This document shows, piece by piece, positions 22,725 through 35,335 of a DNA stretch of 64,000 bases. Under the pieces are notes generated by a model. That model was given only the letters and a program-made list of their open reading frames with translations, had not been told where the DNA came from and did not search any database. A program made the position numbers and the translations under genes. The stretch covers positions 69,686,501 through 69,750,500 of the forward strand of contig BSBM01000361.1 in assembly GCA_027924585.1 (NCBI GenBank), in the 5' to 3' direction. How positions within the stretch are numbered: the stretch's first letter is position 1; each line of letters opens with the position of its first letter. This stretch comes from Larix kaempferi. Its lineage: Eukaryota; Streptophyta; Pinopsida; Pinales; Pinaceae.

Positions 22725-23100
22725 CTATCTCAAGAAAATTATTCAGAGGCCGAAGTTGAACCAGTGACACGTGGGACTCCATACAAGTTTGCTCTCCTGT
22801 ATTATCCCATAAACAAGTCACATTGCGACACTTGGCATAACTCTCTCTCAGAGAATCCAATTGAGGTCAGACCTATCGAGATGGAAAGATAACAGGTCAG
22901 GCTATCTCAGAAAAAAATTTCAGAGGTAGAAGTTGAACAAGTGACATGTGGCGCGCCGTACAAGTTTTCTCTCCTGTATTATCCCATAAACAGGTCACGT
23001 TGCGACACTTGGCATAAATCTCTCTCAAAAAATCCAATTGAGGTCATACCTATCGGGATGGAAATATAATAGGTCAGGATATCTCAAGAAAAATTTTCAG
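22725..23100 (+). repeat. 177-bp tandem duplication in A1 leader
   Basis: CTATCTCAAGAAAATT at 22725 recurs at 22902 and partly at 23079, spacing 177 bp. Each full unit includes GACACTTGGCATAA and TCCAATTGAGGTCA. The same duplication is present, inverted, in A2 at about 49690-50060, so it predates the split of the two copies. Confidence 0.9.
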
Positions 23101-23689
23101 ACCCTGTGGATCGAAAAGTTCGGAGTTACACCAGAAACAATCAAGTACATATTTTTGTCAAAACATAATTATTTTTTGAGCACCTTCATTCATGGCTTCC
23201 GGAATTTAGGGTTTCGGATAAAGTTGAATTTTTTGTCATAAAAGACCACGGCTGAATGCTACTCATCAAAATCAAAATTTAGAGACCAAGATCAGAATTT
23301 TTGGTTGGGCAGAAGGTCGGGCTTGATCAGACCCTAGTTCAGGACTTTGATCAGAAAAGTGGAAAATTAGGGCTCTTGCAAAAATGGGAATTTTATAAAT
23401 TTGTGACCACGGATGGAACCTCCTCATACAAATAGAATCTTAGAGATTTGAATCAATTATTTTGGTTGGGTGAAGCTCCAAGAAACTCAAACCCTAATTC
23501 AGGGTCCTCCCTAGTGAATCCGACAATCTAAAAGGCAATTTCGAGGGGTGAAACTTTGCAGTTTTCAAATTCTGAATATACCAACTTGATCAACTCATCA
23601 AGGCACATATTTCTATCCTTTCAGAAGTTTGAAATTAAAAGTTTGAATTTTTGGGGTTTCTTTGACAAACCCTAATCCAGCTCCAGCTC

Positions 23690-23840
23690 CAGTTCTTGCA
23701 AATCAAGTGGATTGGGTTAATCCTAGAAGAAGATGGATTGGCCACCTACATAAGTGAAGAAGTTCCTGTTTCAGAGGGAGATGAGGCTAAGGCCTTCCAT
23801 AAGAGGATTACAAGCAATCTTGACAGGTATAGCTTACAGG
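23690..23840 (+). pseudogene. A1 gag remnant
   Basis: The frame QIKWIGLILEEDGLATYISE continuing to EGDEAKAFHKR matches the start of element B gag (WKYRIGLILEENELDSYVKE and EDEEAKALHKK). The first gag residues and everything after about 45 codons are lost. Confidence 0.85.
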
Positions 23841-25330
23841 TATGTTTCAAATTATGTTCATGGTTAAGTTTATGCTATGTTTGTCTTCATATCATTACAG
23901 TACAATCTTGATTAATTACTAGACTTGTCGTATTACCTTAATAGAAGATATTCATTGATTAAGGTTTTGACACTTATGATTGTACTAATGCATTGTGATG
24001 TTGTATGAGGTTTATGTTGTTCGCTAACATAAAAGGTACACCAAGAAAGACAAATCATGTTCTACTTCAAGAACATATGATCATGGTGACATGAAGACAA
24101 AGATTCATCCATTGTAATGGATCACATAGAAGATCTACTTATGAGGTATGTATAACTTGGTTCTACAATGGCTAACTTATGAGACATGTAGGTTACTAGC
24201 ACAAGTCATTGAAGAAAACTAGAAGACATTATGCGGGTATGTTAGACATAACTAGCTAGCATACTAATCCAGGTATGTTTTTCCTATATCAAGCTAGAAT
24301 CCTACCTTGTGTTAGGATCTTATACTGTTGTGTTGTTGATAATGATTATTCATGAAGTCATAGGTTCGAATAGTCATGGTTGTATGCATATTATGTTTCT
24401 TACCATAATTGATGATATGACTAACTAGAAGAATCATGAAGGTATAGGTTTGAGTAATCACGGGTTTATGCATTGATGATTTAACTAATCAAAAGATTCC
24501 TATGATCAAATAAGAATATGCATGAGTAAAAGAAGACTTCCCTGAAACCTTGAATACTAATTCTTATTATCTATGAATGATCATGACTATACATGTTTAA
24601 GATTATTGTGTTTTGACAGTATTAATATTATACTAATAAATGTGTGATTATGTATGAGACCTCAAGGATAACACAATGATGATACTAATAAGCATGCATA
24701 GGGACCAAGGATGAATATAAGTTCAAGAATAGGTAATCCAGAAAGCAAAGATCAAGAGGGAGCACACTCCAGCAGCTCCTACAAGGATGCAGATATTCAG
24801 AGGGAGTTCACCATCTTTCTTCATTCCACAACAGAAAGGTGTAGAAGTAGCTACTTCAACAGCTCCTGCAAGAAAGCAAAGACTCAGAGGGAGTCCACCC
24901 AACAAACAAACGAAGATAAGTATATTAATTACCACTTCTTACATATTTGTTTGTTAAAATAAAATTGTTCAATGGTACATATGCTTATCTTCCTAGACTT
25001 AGGATATGTATTTTGCATATTTGCATTAATGAACAAGATACTACTAATATGCATATGATGGGTAAGTGGCCTATTGCACTGTACAACATTCCATTGCTAG
25101 TAACTTATCTAGAATGAAACCTCTTTGCTGACATGTTGGGATTTGTGCACACTCTTAACAATGTTCTGGTAGAGACTAGAAGGCATCTAGAAAGTTATGG
25201 AACATGGATAAATGTTGTATTGATGCATTGGCTAAGATAATTGCATGATTGTATGACATATTTATTTATATGTAATAATTTGTTTGAAAATTATGAGATG
25301 TTTCTAATCATGCAATTTAACTTGTTTTGT
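23841..25330 (+). other. A1 non-coding internal region
   Basis: It replaces most of gag, protease and integrase. There is no gene. It contains a segment around 24711-24960 (frame GNPESKDQEGAHSSSSYKD) that also occurs inverted in A2 at 40312-40500. This shows that the replacement sequence is shared by both copies. Confidence 0.75.
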
Positions 25331-26694
25331 AGGAAAGACCGTATACCTTCACCTACAAAAGAAGGACTACAACATTTGTTCAAGCAACAAAATTATCTAT
25401 TGAAGATATTGAAGTTCCCAGGATACGGGAAGAATGCCTTGATCTGTCGATCATGAAGAACGATGTTTGGGATGCAGTCCCAAGAGCTGAAGGGAAGTCT
25501 GTTGTGACTTCCAAATGGAACTATCAGATCAAGCATGTTGCAGATGGCATCATAGAGAAATATAAAAGTGATGAAATAGAAGATACACCAGATGGATTTC
25601 AAGACAGCTTTCTTGAATGGTGTAGTCATATATGTGTGCAGAACTTGGTAGGATAGATAGCTTTCTATCAAGTTTGGGCTTTACCAAGAGTAAAGTGGAT
25701 TCCAACCCTTACTACAAGGTTGAGGAAGGGAATCCTGTGATTCTACTCTTGTATGTGGATGACTTATTTGTAATAGGAGATGACAAATTGATTGCCAACA
25801 CACAGCGGAAGCTTGCTGCCGAGTTCAATATGAAATATTTGGGAATGATGCATTATTTCCTAGGTATGGAGGTGTGGCAGAGTGCAGGTGGGATCTTCGT
25901 TGGTCAAGGGAAGTACACAGTATATATCCTTAAGAGGTTTGGGATGATGGATTGCAAGGCCATGGCCACACCCATGGCATCGAACTTGAAGCTTCTGTGT
26001 GATGCTTCATCTAAGTCGGTTGATGTCTCTATGTATCGTCAAATGATTGGGTCCTTGATGTACCTGACAAACATGAGACCAAATATTTGCTTTGCGGTGA
26101 ACACATTGAGCCAATTCCTGACGGATCCGAGGAGTGCTCACCTGCTTGCTGTAAAGCATATTCTGAGGTACCTGAAGGGTACAGTTGATTATGGGCTCAA
26201 GTATGAAGCAAATCAAAAGTTTAACCTGTAGGGTTATGTTGATTCAGATTGGGCTAGCAGTGCTGCAGATAGGAAGAGCTCATCTGGATGTTGCTTCAGT
26301 ATGGGATCAGGTGTGAACTCTTGGTTCAACAGGAAGCAGTCCTACATAGCACTGAGTACAGCTGAGGCAGAGTATGTTGCAACATGTTCAGCTAGTTGTG
26401 AGGCAGTATGGTTTCAGAAGCTACTGTCTGAGTTATTTGATCTCCCGTTGGATGCTCCTGGAGTTGTGTGAAGTTGTCTGAGAACCCAGTGTTTCATGAT
26501 AGGTCAAAACACATAGAGATCAAATATCACTATATCAGGTATATGGTGCAGAGAGGAGCTATGAAGCTCCTGTATATTGCGACGGACAAGCAAATTGGAG
26601 ATGTGCTGACGAAGCCACTAGCCAGGGTGAAGTTCGAGTACTTCAGGGAGAGGCTTGGTGTTCTTCAGATTGATGACACTTCGAGGAATAAGTG
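25331..26694 (+). pseudogene. A1 reverse transcriptase-RNase H remnant
   Basis: The RT N-terminal part (SIMKNDVWDAVPRAEGKSVV) is followed by deletions. After a run corresponding to KIHQMD and AFLNGVV it jumps to YVCR and then to a long frame with LLYVDDLFVIGDD, the YVDD active-site motif. RNase H follows with VDSDWASSAADRKSSSGCCF-like sequence, a TAG at about 26229 and a further gap near 26460. It ends after FRERLGVLQIDDTS. The enzyme is inactive. Confidence 0.9.
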
Positions 26695-28179
26695 ATGGAC
26701 ACATTTGTAGAAGCCATTCCAAGTATGTTGGAAGGAGGATCCTTCACATGGCTGTGGATGTAAGCGCTAGATGATGAGCATCAGGATGATGCTCCAGTTA
26801 CTGCTCTGTATATGCATCAGGAGGATGCTGGATATGATCACTTGGATCATTTATATGTATATACGCATCATGTTGGATGTTGGATATGATCAATTGGATC
26901 ATTTATATGTACATGTATGTACGCATCATGTTGGATGCTGGATATGATCAGTAGGATCATTTGTATATGTTTTGTATATGCATCATGTTGCATGCTTGGA
27001 CCATGTATATGTATATGTATCAGATGGATACTATGTATGATCAGGTAGATCATGTATGTTGATATGTATCAGGTATGATTGGGTGGATCATGTTTTGTAT
27101 TTGTATCAGGTGGATACATTGTATGATCAGGTGGATCATGTATGATGATATGTATCAGGTAGATACTTGGTATGCATTAGGTAGATGCATTATATGATCA
27201 AGATGATCATGGATGATGAGCTTCAGGATGTTGCTACAGATGACATGCAGCAGGATGTTGCAGTGATGATGATCAGGATGATCATGTGTACATCAGGATG
27301 ATGTATGGTGAGTATCAGGTTGATACTTTATGGCCGTGGAACAAGTTGTGCAGATAAGCATGTAATTTGTGCCTTGGAAGATTTGCAGATAGTCTTTCGA
27401 GGTTTTTCCTATGGCATGTAATTTGTACCCTAGGATATCTGGCAAATGCTCTTTCAAGGTTTTTCTTGGGAGTACATATAATTTGTGCCCTGGGAGATCT
27501 GCAGATAGTCTTTCGAGGTTTTTCCTATGGCTTGTAATTTGTGCCCTGGGATATCTGGCAGATGCTCTTTCAAGGTTTTATCCTATGGCATGTAATTTGT
27601 GCCCTGGGAGATCCGATAGGTTGAGCCGTGTGCTCGTAATCAGTCCTGGGATGCTCTTTCGAGGTTTTTCCATGACCACATGTAATTTGTGCATTGGGAG
27701 ATCAGATAGGTTGAGCCTTGTGCTCGTAATCAGTCCTAGGATGCTATTTCGAGGTTTTGTGGTGACCACATGTAATTTGTGCCCTGGGAGATCTGATAGG
27801 TTGAGCCTTGTGCTCGTTATCAATCCTGGGATTCTCTTTCGATTTTTGTGGTGGGGTCGCATGTAATAAGTCCTGGAGATCTGGACAGGATGAAAAAGGC
27901 CTCAGATGCTCTTTAGGGTTCTTATTATTCAAGAGACTCGTTTAAGGTTTTGTGACGCACGTAATAAGTCTTGAGATTTCCACAGTATGGCCAGTGATGA
28001 CAAAGACCTGCAGGTGGTGGGCCTACATCTAGTATGAAAAACGACTAGCTCTGTAGAACTTCCTATGATGAGTAGATTTAGAGATTGATTGAGATAGCAG
28101 TAGCAGTGATGATGATCCCGAGAAGATGACTTGTGCTAGAAGACCTATGTCGAGAAATACCTTCCTATTTAAGAGGGAG
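26695..28179 (+). repeat. A1 3' region with successive tandem repeats
   Basis: Repeats built on GATCAxxxGGATCATxTATATG and GTATCAGGTxGATACxx occupy about 26820-27310. A roughly 60-90-bp unit with CATGTAATTTGTGCCCTGGG and TGCTCTTTCGAGGTTTT occupies 27355-27900. The same repeat types fill the 3' regions of A2 and B. ORFs over them are repeat artefacts. Confidence 0.88.
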
Positions 28180-28779
28180 TGTTGATGTATATGTAGCTTC
28201 GGAATGTATTTCACATATATGTATATTGTATTCCTATAGAGATGTTATTATTCCTCTATACGGAAGTGTCATCATTTATATTGTAAGTGTCGTAACTTAT
28301 ACTTGATGGGTTATTAGACCACCTTGTTGGGGTCGGCCCTGTATAAGTCATGTGGGTCAAAGGGTTATTAGACCACCCTAGTGGGGGTCGACCCAGTCAG
28401 CATTATGTTAAGTGGTTAAGTTGAGGCCGACCTAGTTGAGTAAAGGTCAAGTCAAGTTAGTGTATAAATAGAGAGTGTGTCTCTCTCATTTTACACATTC
28501 TATTCTCTCTCACACTTTGGAGAGTGGCACACTTGTGGAGGAGGAGGCTCTGCTACTAGGAGAAGACTATCTCTTGTATTCTGGTTGTATCATTGCTCTA
28601 TCTATCTCTGAGGAAGTTATTGTGGTTTTTCACCTTTATGGTTTTCCCAAAGTAAACTCTGTGTCTCTTGTGTGCTTGCATTATTGTGTCCATGATTCAT
28701 ATGCTGTAGATATGTTGTACAGGTTGTTCTCTTAGTTAAGATCCTAAATCATATTGAAGTAAATTCAGAAAATTTAATA
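28180..28779 (+). repeat. copia A1 3' LTR
   Basis: Direct copy of the 5' LTR, 48 bp shorter mainly because it has two and not three GGGTTATTAGACC units. The terminal AACA has become AATA. It is followed by the target duplication tcgtc. Confidence 0.95.
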
Positions 28780-31700
28780 TCGTCAATACATGGTTTCGAG
28801 TTGTTCAGCATGGATGGCATAAGGGTCCCTTACAACACATGTACATAATTGATGGAGTATGTTGGACCCTATTACAGCTACACAGATTGGATGCGCCTGG
28901 TCCAATTTACAAAAAGTATGCATAGCTATGGATTGTCAACAAACTATTTACAGTTGAAAGGCAAAAAACAAAATAAAGGAGCAACGTTGTACATGGACGG
29001 AAGTCCAAAGGGGGAATATTGCAAGGTTTATAAACAATACACAACCAGGGTCTACAATTAAGCAACCAAACTGCGAATTTGAGAGGCATGAAGGAAACTG
29101 TATTTTTGTAGTTACCATTAAATCAATATCTGCAAGGGAAGAGTTGTGTATTAATTAAAATTTGAACCGAGTAGATACAAAAAAGGTTACTATGGGAGTG
29201 GTACATATAGCAATTTATGCAACCTTTTATTAATGAATTTAACAGATTAAGGATTTTTTCGTTAGTTTATTTCATTTAAATTTTCCCCATTTACTTCACA
29301 GGCTAGTGATCGGGATAAAACACCGCTAGCAGATGGTCGGAGGAGTACATCTTCCTCGAGGGATCATGTATACATCTTTGCAATAGTGCAAATTTAATAA
29401 GAAAAAATAGTTGACTTTCACTATGTTTTTTATTTAGGTATTTGTAAGGTGCAACTCCCAGTTATTAGCAGATCGGGGCAAGTCGCCTATGAGCATCGAT
29501 CTGAGGAGTGGATCATGATCCTCTATGTTGCAGGTATAATCCATTGGAATTGTTAATATAATTTTAGGAATCTATCATGATATAAATCAATAGTGTTTTA
29601 TAATTTTTTGTTGCAGCCCAGTGAATCGTTGTATGAAACAACATCAAAAGAATGTCCAGTAGATCCTAGAGTGGCTGAGATCCTTAAAGATGATAGAAAA
29701 ACTGGTGAAGCCACAAACTGGTTTACGATGATAGACAAATTGTTGGAAAAATATAGTGCGGAACTCATTTCTCTACTAATCAAGTATCCACAGACAAGCC
29801 AGAACCTAGCAAGGATTGAATTGTTGGAATGGAAATCTGAATCCTTGGAAGTAAGTTGAGGAATATTGATTCATAAAATAATTCATTTATAACTTTATAA
29901 TTTTCTCTTTTATATGATAGTACTGAACGTGTAAGACGTGGTTTGTATTTACAGAATTATTGGAAAACCCACAATAGTGGTGGAGGAGATGTTGGCCGTA
30001 GCGAGGCTCGTGGAGAGACGTGGCATCATGAGAAACTGACTCCGCGTACTACATCGACTCCTTCGCCATTTTTGTCAACTGAACAGTCGGCAACACGTTC
30101 TGACACACCACGGACCCCAATTGCGAGCGCACTAGTCGCTAGTGACCAACGCACACTGGATCGTCAGCCGGAAGAGGTCGACAACGAGCATCCTGGTAAT
30201 ATTGATATCGACCTAGTTGCATTTCCAGGATCTTCCCGTGTCACTAGCATGGGAACAATGGAGGAAACATTTTTGGTTGACATAGATCTTGTACGAATAA
30301 AGAACGATAAGGTCCCAAGTAATTAATATACGTTGATCAAGTTACTGTTTATAACTTCATTGTAATATATCGATAAAACATTTTCTTTCAACTAATTATG
30401 ATCATGGCATGATCGTTTCACAGGAAATGATGTTTTCTATAAACAAATGAATGATGCATTCTTGGAGATCTTTGGGCCCACCATCCGATAAAGGTGGGAT
30501 AAACAACAGAAATGTTTATAAGATGAACTCATGCATCGGTTGGTTGGCCTGTTTAGCGACAATACCTTCAATAAAATCGAGGATGAAAAAGGATTGTCAA
30601 CATGTGAAGGTTGTCCGAGACCAATATAGGACCCACCTGGAAAACAAACCTAGGTATGAGTGCCCTCCAATGATTTCACCAATGGAGTGGAGAGCTCTAG
30701 TGGAGGATGAAAGGGAGAGGGCTTAGAGAAGAGAAGGAAAGATAACACCGGGCACAGGGAGGTATGCAATACTTTCCGCAATGTAATTCAAAACCTTATT
30801 ATCATTGAATATTTCTATATCGAACTTGGAACATCTAACGTATTTCAACACTTGCATAGGTTTCCAAACACATCAAAGGCCACAAAGGAAAGACTTGAAA
30901 AAATAGGTCAACACAAGCTTGGGCCTGGTGGTTATTCCAATTTCATGGCATAATTTGTAAGTTTCAAAAAACCAATAATACATGCAAATAATAAATTGCA
31001 AATTATTTTTCGTTTTATTGCACCCGAAAATGTTAATTAACGACGTTATGCAAATATGCAGGCTGAACGATTCAATGAATAGGCCACTAAGGAAGACATG
31101 AAGCTTGGCTTCAAGGAAGGATTTGGAGCTGTTGTTGAATGACGAAAAATCTTGTCTGGCCAAACACAGTCTTCTGGTACCAATCCATTCGATGCATAGG
31201 TAAATAAAATCTATATACTTTATTGAAGATTAACCGCTTGTGCAATCTATTCGTTATAAATAATTGAAAAAAAATATTGACTCTATTTTGAGTAGGAAAG
31301 CAATGACCACCCTAATGTCGAGGAGGGAGAACAACAAATCGAAGATCATGCTTCTAATCCTGGTAATGAATTTATTCATATGCTAAAATTTTATGTATAG
31401 CATTGCAAATGGTGAACATTAATTGTAGTTCACCATATTTCAACTATAGAGCATGTAGAGGGTGAAACTGTACAGGTTGAGCCTAGACAAGAACATGAAC
31501 TACATGATGTGGCCACACTAGGTAAAAAAACACCTTTGTAATGTTTTTTTTAAATGAAATACTTGTCATTACAATATCAAAATACAACGATGTAACATTT
31601 TCACATTGTTGCAGCAAATCCGAACCCCTTGACGCAAAATACACACCTAGATCGACACTCTAGGATGCATACATCACCACAAGCACCTAATGAAGAACCA

Positions 31701-32114
31701 AGAACTGGAAGAGAAGGTCCAGGGGTATATGCTCCTCTTAGAGATTATTTACCACTTATAAAGAGAATAAAAACTAAAAAGAAGTGACTCAAAAAATGTA
31801 CTCGTCTAATTATTTTTTATAACAATATATCGTCCATGATTTTTGGCCTAATGAATGAATGAATGGTTTAATGGTTTAATGATTCAGTGTAGTAAACTGT
31901 TACCTTTATTGAATGTCGGTTTTTATTGAATGAATGTGTTGACTGAATGAATGAATGGTTTATTGAATGTTATCTTTTATTGTATGAATGTGTTGACTGA
32001 ATGAAACAATGGTTTAATGAATGTTAGCCTTTACTGAATGAATGGTAGATGAAAGTTCATGATGAAATATGGATGAATTTGCATGTATTTGTTTTGTTCA
32101 AGTAATGCATTAGG

Positions 32115-32229
32115 TATGGGGAATTGAGAGTGATGTGAGGGGGGGGAGGGGCCATAAGAGCTTCCACCTTCATGTGGTTGGCCTTGTTCAGTAGAGAATA
32201 TTAAATTATTCTTGAAACAGAGAGGAGCT
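32115..32229 (+). repeat. 115-bp duplicated block, copy 2
   Basis: Nearly identical to 15882-15996 and in the same orientation. It lies downstream of the second CACTA gene. Confidence 0.92.
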
Positions 32230-32575
32230 CAATGAATGGCTACGATGTTGGCTTTCTACAACCCACTCGCTTGTCATCTAAATTTTGACAATTTCTTAGA
32301 TCTTGTTGTGATGTTTGGTTGCTCATCATAACCAATTTCGAGTTTCCACAACTTCAAAAGCTGAGTAAATGATGCACTGGAATCAATATCCTTAAACTTA
32401 TCTTTAATTTCGTTGGAATCAATATCCTTAACCTCACATTAAACCCTTCCAAAATGGTCTATTTACAATTGAATCTTGGCTTCTGAAGCATGATATTTGC
32501 CACTAATCTAGCATACACCAAAAATAATTAGAAACATGGTTCCTATTGTCAATGTTCATCATTTTTTAGGGCTGC
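32230..32575. other. spacer without recognised features
   Basis: No gene or clear repeat seen. It contains a short local duplication of GGAATCAATATCCTTAA near 32370 and 32413. Confidence 0.5.
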
Positions 32576-33352
32576 AACTTAACTGAGGAGATTCGAACCT
32601 ATGACCTATGTCTAGTCCCAAGGCTAACACCTTCAAGCTTGAAGTGCAACTGACAATGGGAGACCACCTTCAAGCATCTTGATTCATTCTGCATGCATTT
32701 CATAGTGGGAGACGATTGGATACCACCTTGCTTGATTCATTATGCATGCATTTCACTATGCAATAGTCTCAAATCCCCTCTGTGCTTTCCCTAAATTACT
32801 TTCTCAATTCAGCATGACCCATGCCTGCTGTCTGAGGAGTGTTTCCAACGGTTTAGAGTTTCATCCTGGAAACGGTGACGATTCATGGTATTATGTTTCC
32901 CTTCGGCTGCAATATGACAAACTCAAATCTCTCATATGAAGGTTTGTCTAACAAATGTGATGGTTTCAGTTTCTCGATTCTGCATGACCCAAATAGTCAC
33001 ATTTGTCAGAAAAACCTTCGCAGTGGACTATGAGTTTTCCATATTGCAGTTGAAGGGAAACATAATACCATGAATCGTCACCATTGCCAGGCTGAAACTC
33101 AAGACTATTGGCAACACTCCTTGGATGACGGGAGTGGGTCATATTGAATTGAGACACTAATTCAGGAAAAACGCAGTGAACCTGAGATCGTTGCATAGTG
33201 AAATGCATGCAGAATGAATGAAGAGTACTGGGTGTCGAGATAAATGGTTGTGGGAATTCATATGAGATTAAATGACAATGGGAATTGATTGACAAGGTCA
33301 GGCTTGAAGGTGGTAGCTAGACATAGGTCGCAGGTTCGAATCTCCTCAGTTC
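32576..33352. repeat. foldback inverted repeat, arms about 370 bp
   Basis: The left arm (32576 to about 32965) and the right arm (about 32990 to 33352) are inverted copies of each other with indels, centred near 32975. Outer ends carry GAGGAGATTCGAACCTATGA and its inverse. Middle parts carry GACGATTCATGGTATTATGT and its inverse. Consequently both strands encode the same short peptide (GNGDDSWYYVSL). A transcript through it would form a long hairpin. Confidence 0.85.
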
Positions 33353-34790
33353 AGTTCGTACCCGGTTATTCTTTCGATGAAAATTATAGATTTTATTTAT
33401 TTTCCTTTGTCAACTTTACATATCCCTTTATGTGTTTTCTTTATTTTCCTTTTTTAACATTATGTATCCCCTTGTGATAATCAGAATTGTTAATATCGAG
33501 TCACTCAAGAATGAACATAAAGAGGATTTCCACGGACATTTGTTCCATCCAAACCTATCAAGTGTACTTTAGGTTAAAAATATTCTTGTAACAAAGCGAT
33601 GAAAGATCTTAGAAGCAAATGTAACAAATCCCTGAAAGAAGTTCACGTAACATAGTGGTTTGTGTTTGCAGGAATCCTTCAATTTACAGGCTGAAAATCA
33701 TGGCCATAGAGCTGCCACAATTCGGAGACATAATTGTTGACCTAAAAGTGCACTTGATAGGTTTGGAATATGGAATATATTACTGTTGAAATCCCTTTAT
33801 GTTCATTCTAGAGTTTTGAGAAAACCAGAGATATATGAAATGATGCATTATGATAGTCCGACTTCATAGTCGCCTCTTGAAATCAAGGTAAGACTAGTTG
33901 GATACGGCGGGACAAGCTCATATGATAGGGGGAGTAGTTGAAGAAAATGAAGTAAAAGTTCATTTGCTTCGACTACTCCGCCTATTGAATGATCTTGATA
34001 TTGTGTCTTGTAAATTATCCTTGTAACTTGCCATCTTCATCAACATTTTGCTGTTGGTTTTTTCATGCTAAAATGCTCCCCCTTATGCTACTTCAAACTT
34101 CAACAAGGTTCTATCAAGTAAATTCATAAAAGGTAAGCATGCATCATCATTCCATACTCCCTCAAATCTCTCTCTTTCTCTCTTTTTTTTTTAATCATGC
34201 TTACTGCCTCTCCATCCTCCCTCTTCTACAACATTACCATTTTCAAGCAACAAAATCCACAAATGCTTGGACTTCTCAATCATCTCCTCATTTTGATTTT
34301 TTTTTAACACAAGAACTCCTCTATTGCAATCATATTCAACACAATGTTGCTCTACTTCATTTCCACTCTTTTCCATAAACTCTTATGATACAACTGCTAT
34401 ATTTTTACTTTGGTTTTATCCACTCTATTTTCTTTTGTTTCACTTTCAAAATCATTTGTAATGATATCAACACACTACACATTATGGGAATAAGACATTC
34501 ACATTTGCATCTTCCACTACGACATCTAATTAAATATCATATCCTTGCAACTCCACCATTGTAACACCACTCTCTTCTATAGTGTCATCTTCTACAACAA
34601 CACCACTCACTACCGCAACATATATCCATTACAACTTTTCCATTGTTTCTTGAGTTTCTTGTACAAGCTCGACCTTTACCCCCAATCTTTTCCTTGTTGT
34701 ATTTTGCTACAATCAGTTCTTCTACACCTTTATTTGGAATTATAGCAACATACACTTCCAAACAATAATTTGTTTTTTTTTTAATTTCCC
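33353..34790. other. spacer, pyrimidine-rich in part
   Basis: No gene supported. A CTCTCTTTCTCTCT run followed by T10 lies near 34165-34192, and the stretch 34500-34700 is rich in CA and CAAC. Confidence 0.5.
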
Positions 34791-34829
34791 AATGGTGTCG
34801 GATAACTGATGGCCATAAGAAAGACAACC

Positions 34830-35235
34830 GATGACTTTGCCATAGATCCGACGACAAACGATGTCGGTTCACAGCCATTTTCAAGTGGGATGGGCATCGG
34901 TTTTTCGACGTCCATAGTGCACAAAATCGACGACTTTGCCATAGATCCGACGGCAAACGACGTTGATGCTCAACCATTTTCAAGTGGGATGGGCGTCGAT
35001 TTTTTGACCTCCATAGTGCACGAAACTGACGACCTTGCCATAGATCCGACGCCAAAAGATGTTGGGGCTCTGCCATTATTAGTTTTGAGTGGCGTCGGTT
35101 ATCCGACGATAGTAGTGAAAAAAACTAACAAGTATGCCATAGATCCAACGGCAAAAATACGTCAGATACAAGACATTTTTAGTTGTGACGGGCATCGGTG
35201 GTCCAACTTTCGATGGTGTCGAAGAACCGAAAACG
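34830..35235 (+). repeat. CACTA 3' subterminal repeats, about 99 bp, four copies
   Basis: TTTGCCATAGATCCGACG-type segments recur near 34833, 34932, 35031 and 35130. Each unit also holds TTTTCAAGTGGGATGGGC and TCGG/CCGA words. The position next to the right terminus fits CACTA subterminal repeats. ORFs here follow the repeat. Confidence 0.85.
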
Positions 35236-35335
35236 TCTGAGATGTCGGTTTTAATCTGAATTTGGACCGACGTTAAAAAAACACTGATATTGTCAGACAG
35301 TTGACCACAAGATGTAGAAAATCCGACTTTGTGGC

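Larger units (their letters stand above)
21715..28779 (+). mobile_element. copia element A1, non-autonomous, inside CACTA gene
   Basis: LTRs 21715-22362 and 28180-28779 are in direct orientation and start TGTTGATG. The flanking 5-mers 21710-21714 and 28780-28784 are both tcgtc, a perfect target duplication. A primer-binding site follows the 5' LTR and AAGAGGGAG precedes the 3' LTR. Only a gag fragment and a deleted RT/RNase H remain, with about 1.5 kb of non-coding sequence between. Its insertion interrupts the second CACTA gene, so it is younger than the CACTA insertion. Confidence 0.95.
21395..31788 (+). pseudogene. second CACTA gene, split by copia A1
   Basis: Exon-like pieces flank the A1 insertion. 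Before it lies VEPNMYLSDLSSSSEGILGK ... VNDRIYRIAPSS (to 21714). Removing A1 and one tcgtc copy, the frame continues as IHGFELFSMDGIRVPYN from 28785. Later pieces with plausible splice sites are 29301-29368 (ASDRDKTPLADGRRSTSSS), 29439-29531, 29617-29852 (ESLYETTSKECPVDPRVAEI), 29955-30320, 30451-30723 (HLENKPRYECPPMISPMEWR) and a C-terminus ending at 31788 (PLIKRIKTKKK). The pattern resembles the Ptta/En/Spm-type second protein of plant CACTA elements, thought to bind the subterminal repeats. Several stops and the insertion make it non-functional. Confidence 0.6.

Noticed and set aside
27411-27932. ORFs over the A1 3' repeats (151 and 94 residues)
   Set aside because: Repeat-derived; the same repeat in B gives unrelated short frames on the other strand.
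33296-33352. tRNA gene, because of GGTTCGAATC
   Set aside because: Only a B-box-like word is present. No cloverleaf, A box or acceptor stem could be found, and the same word occurs inverted in the other foldback arm.
34585-35240. ORFs of 163 and 143 residues near the CACTA 3' end
   Set aside because: Both are generated by the 99-bp subterminal repeats.
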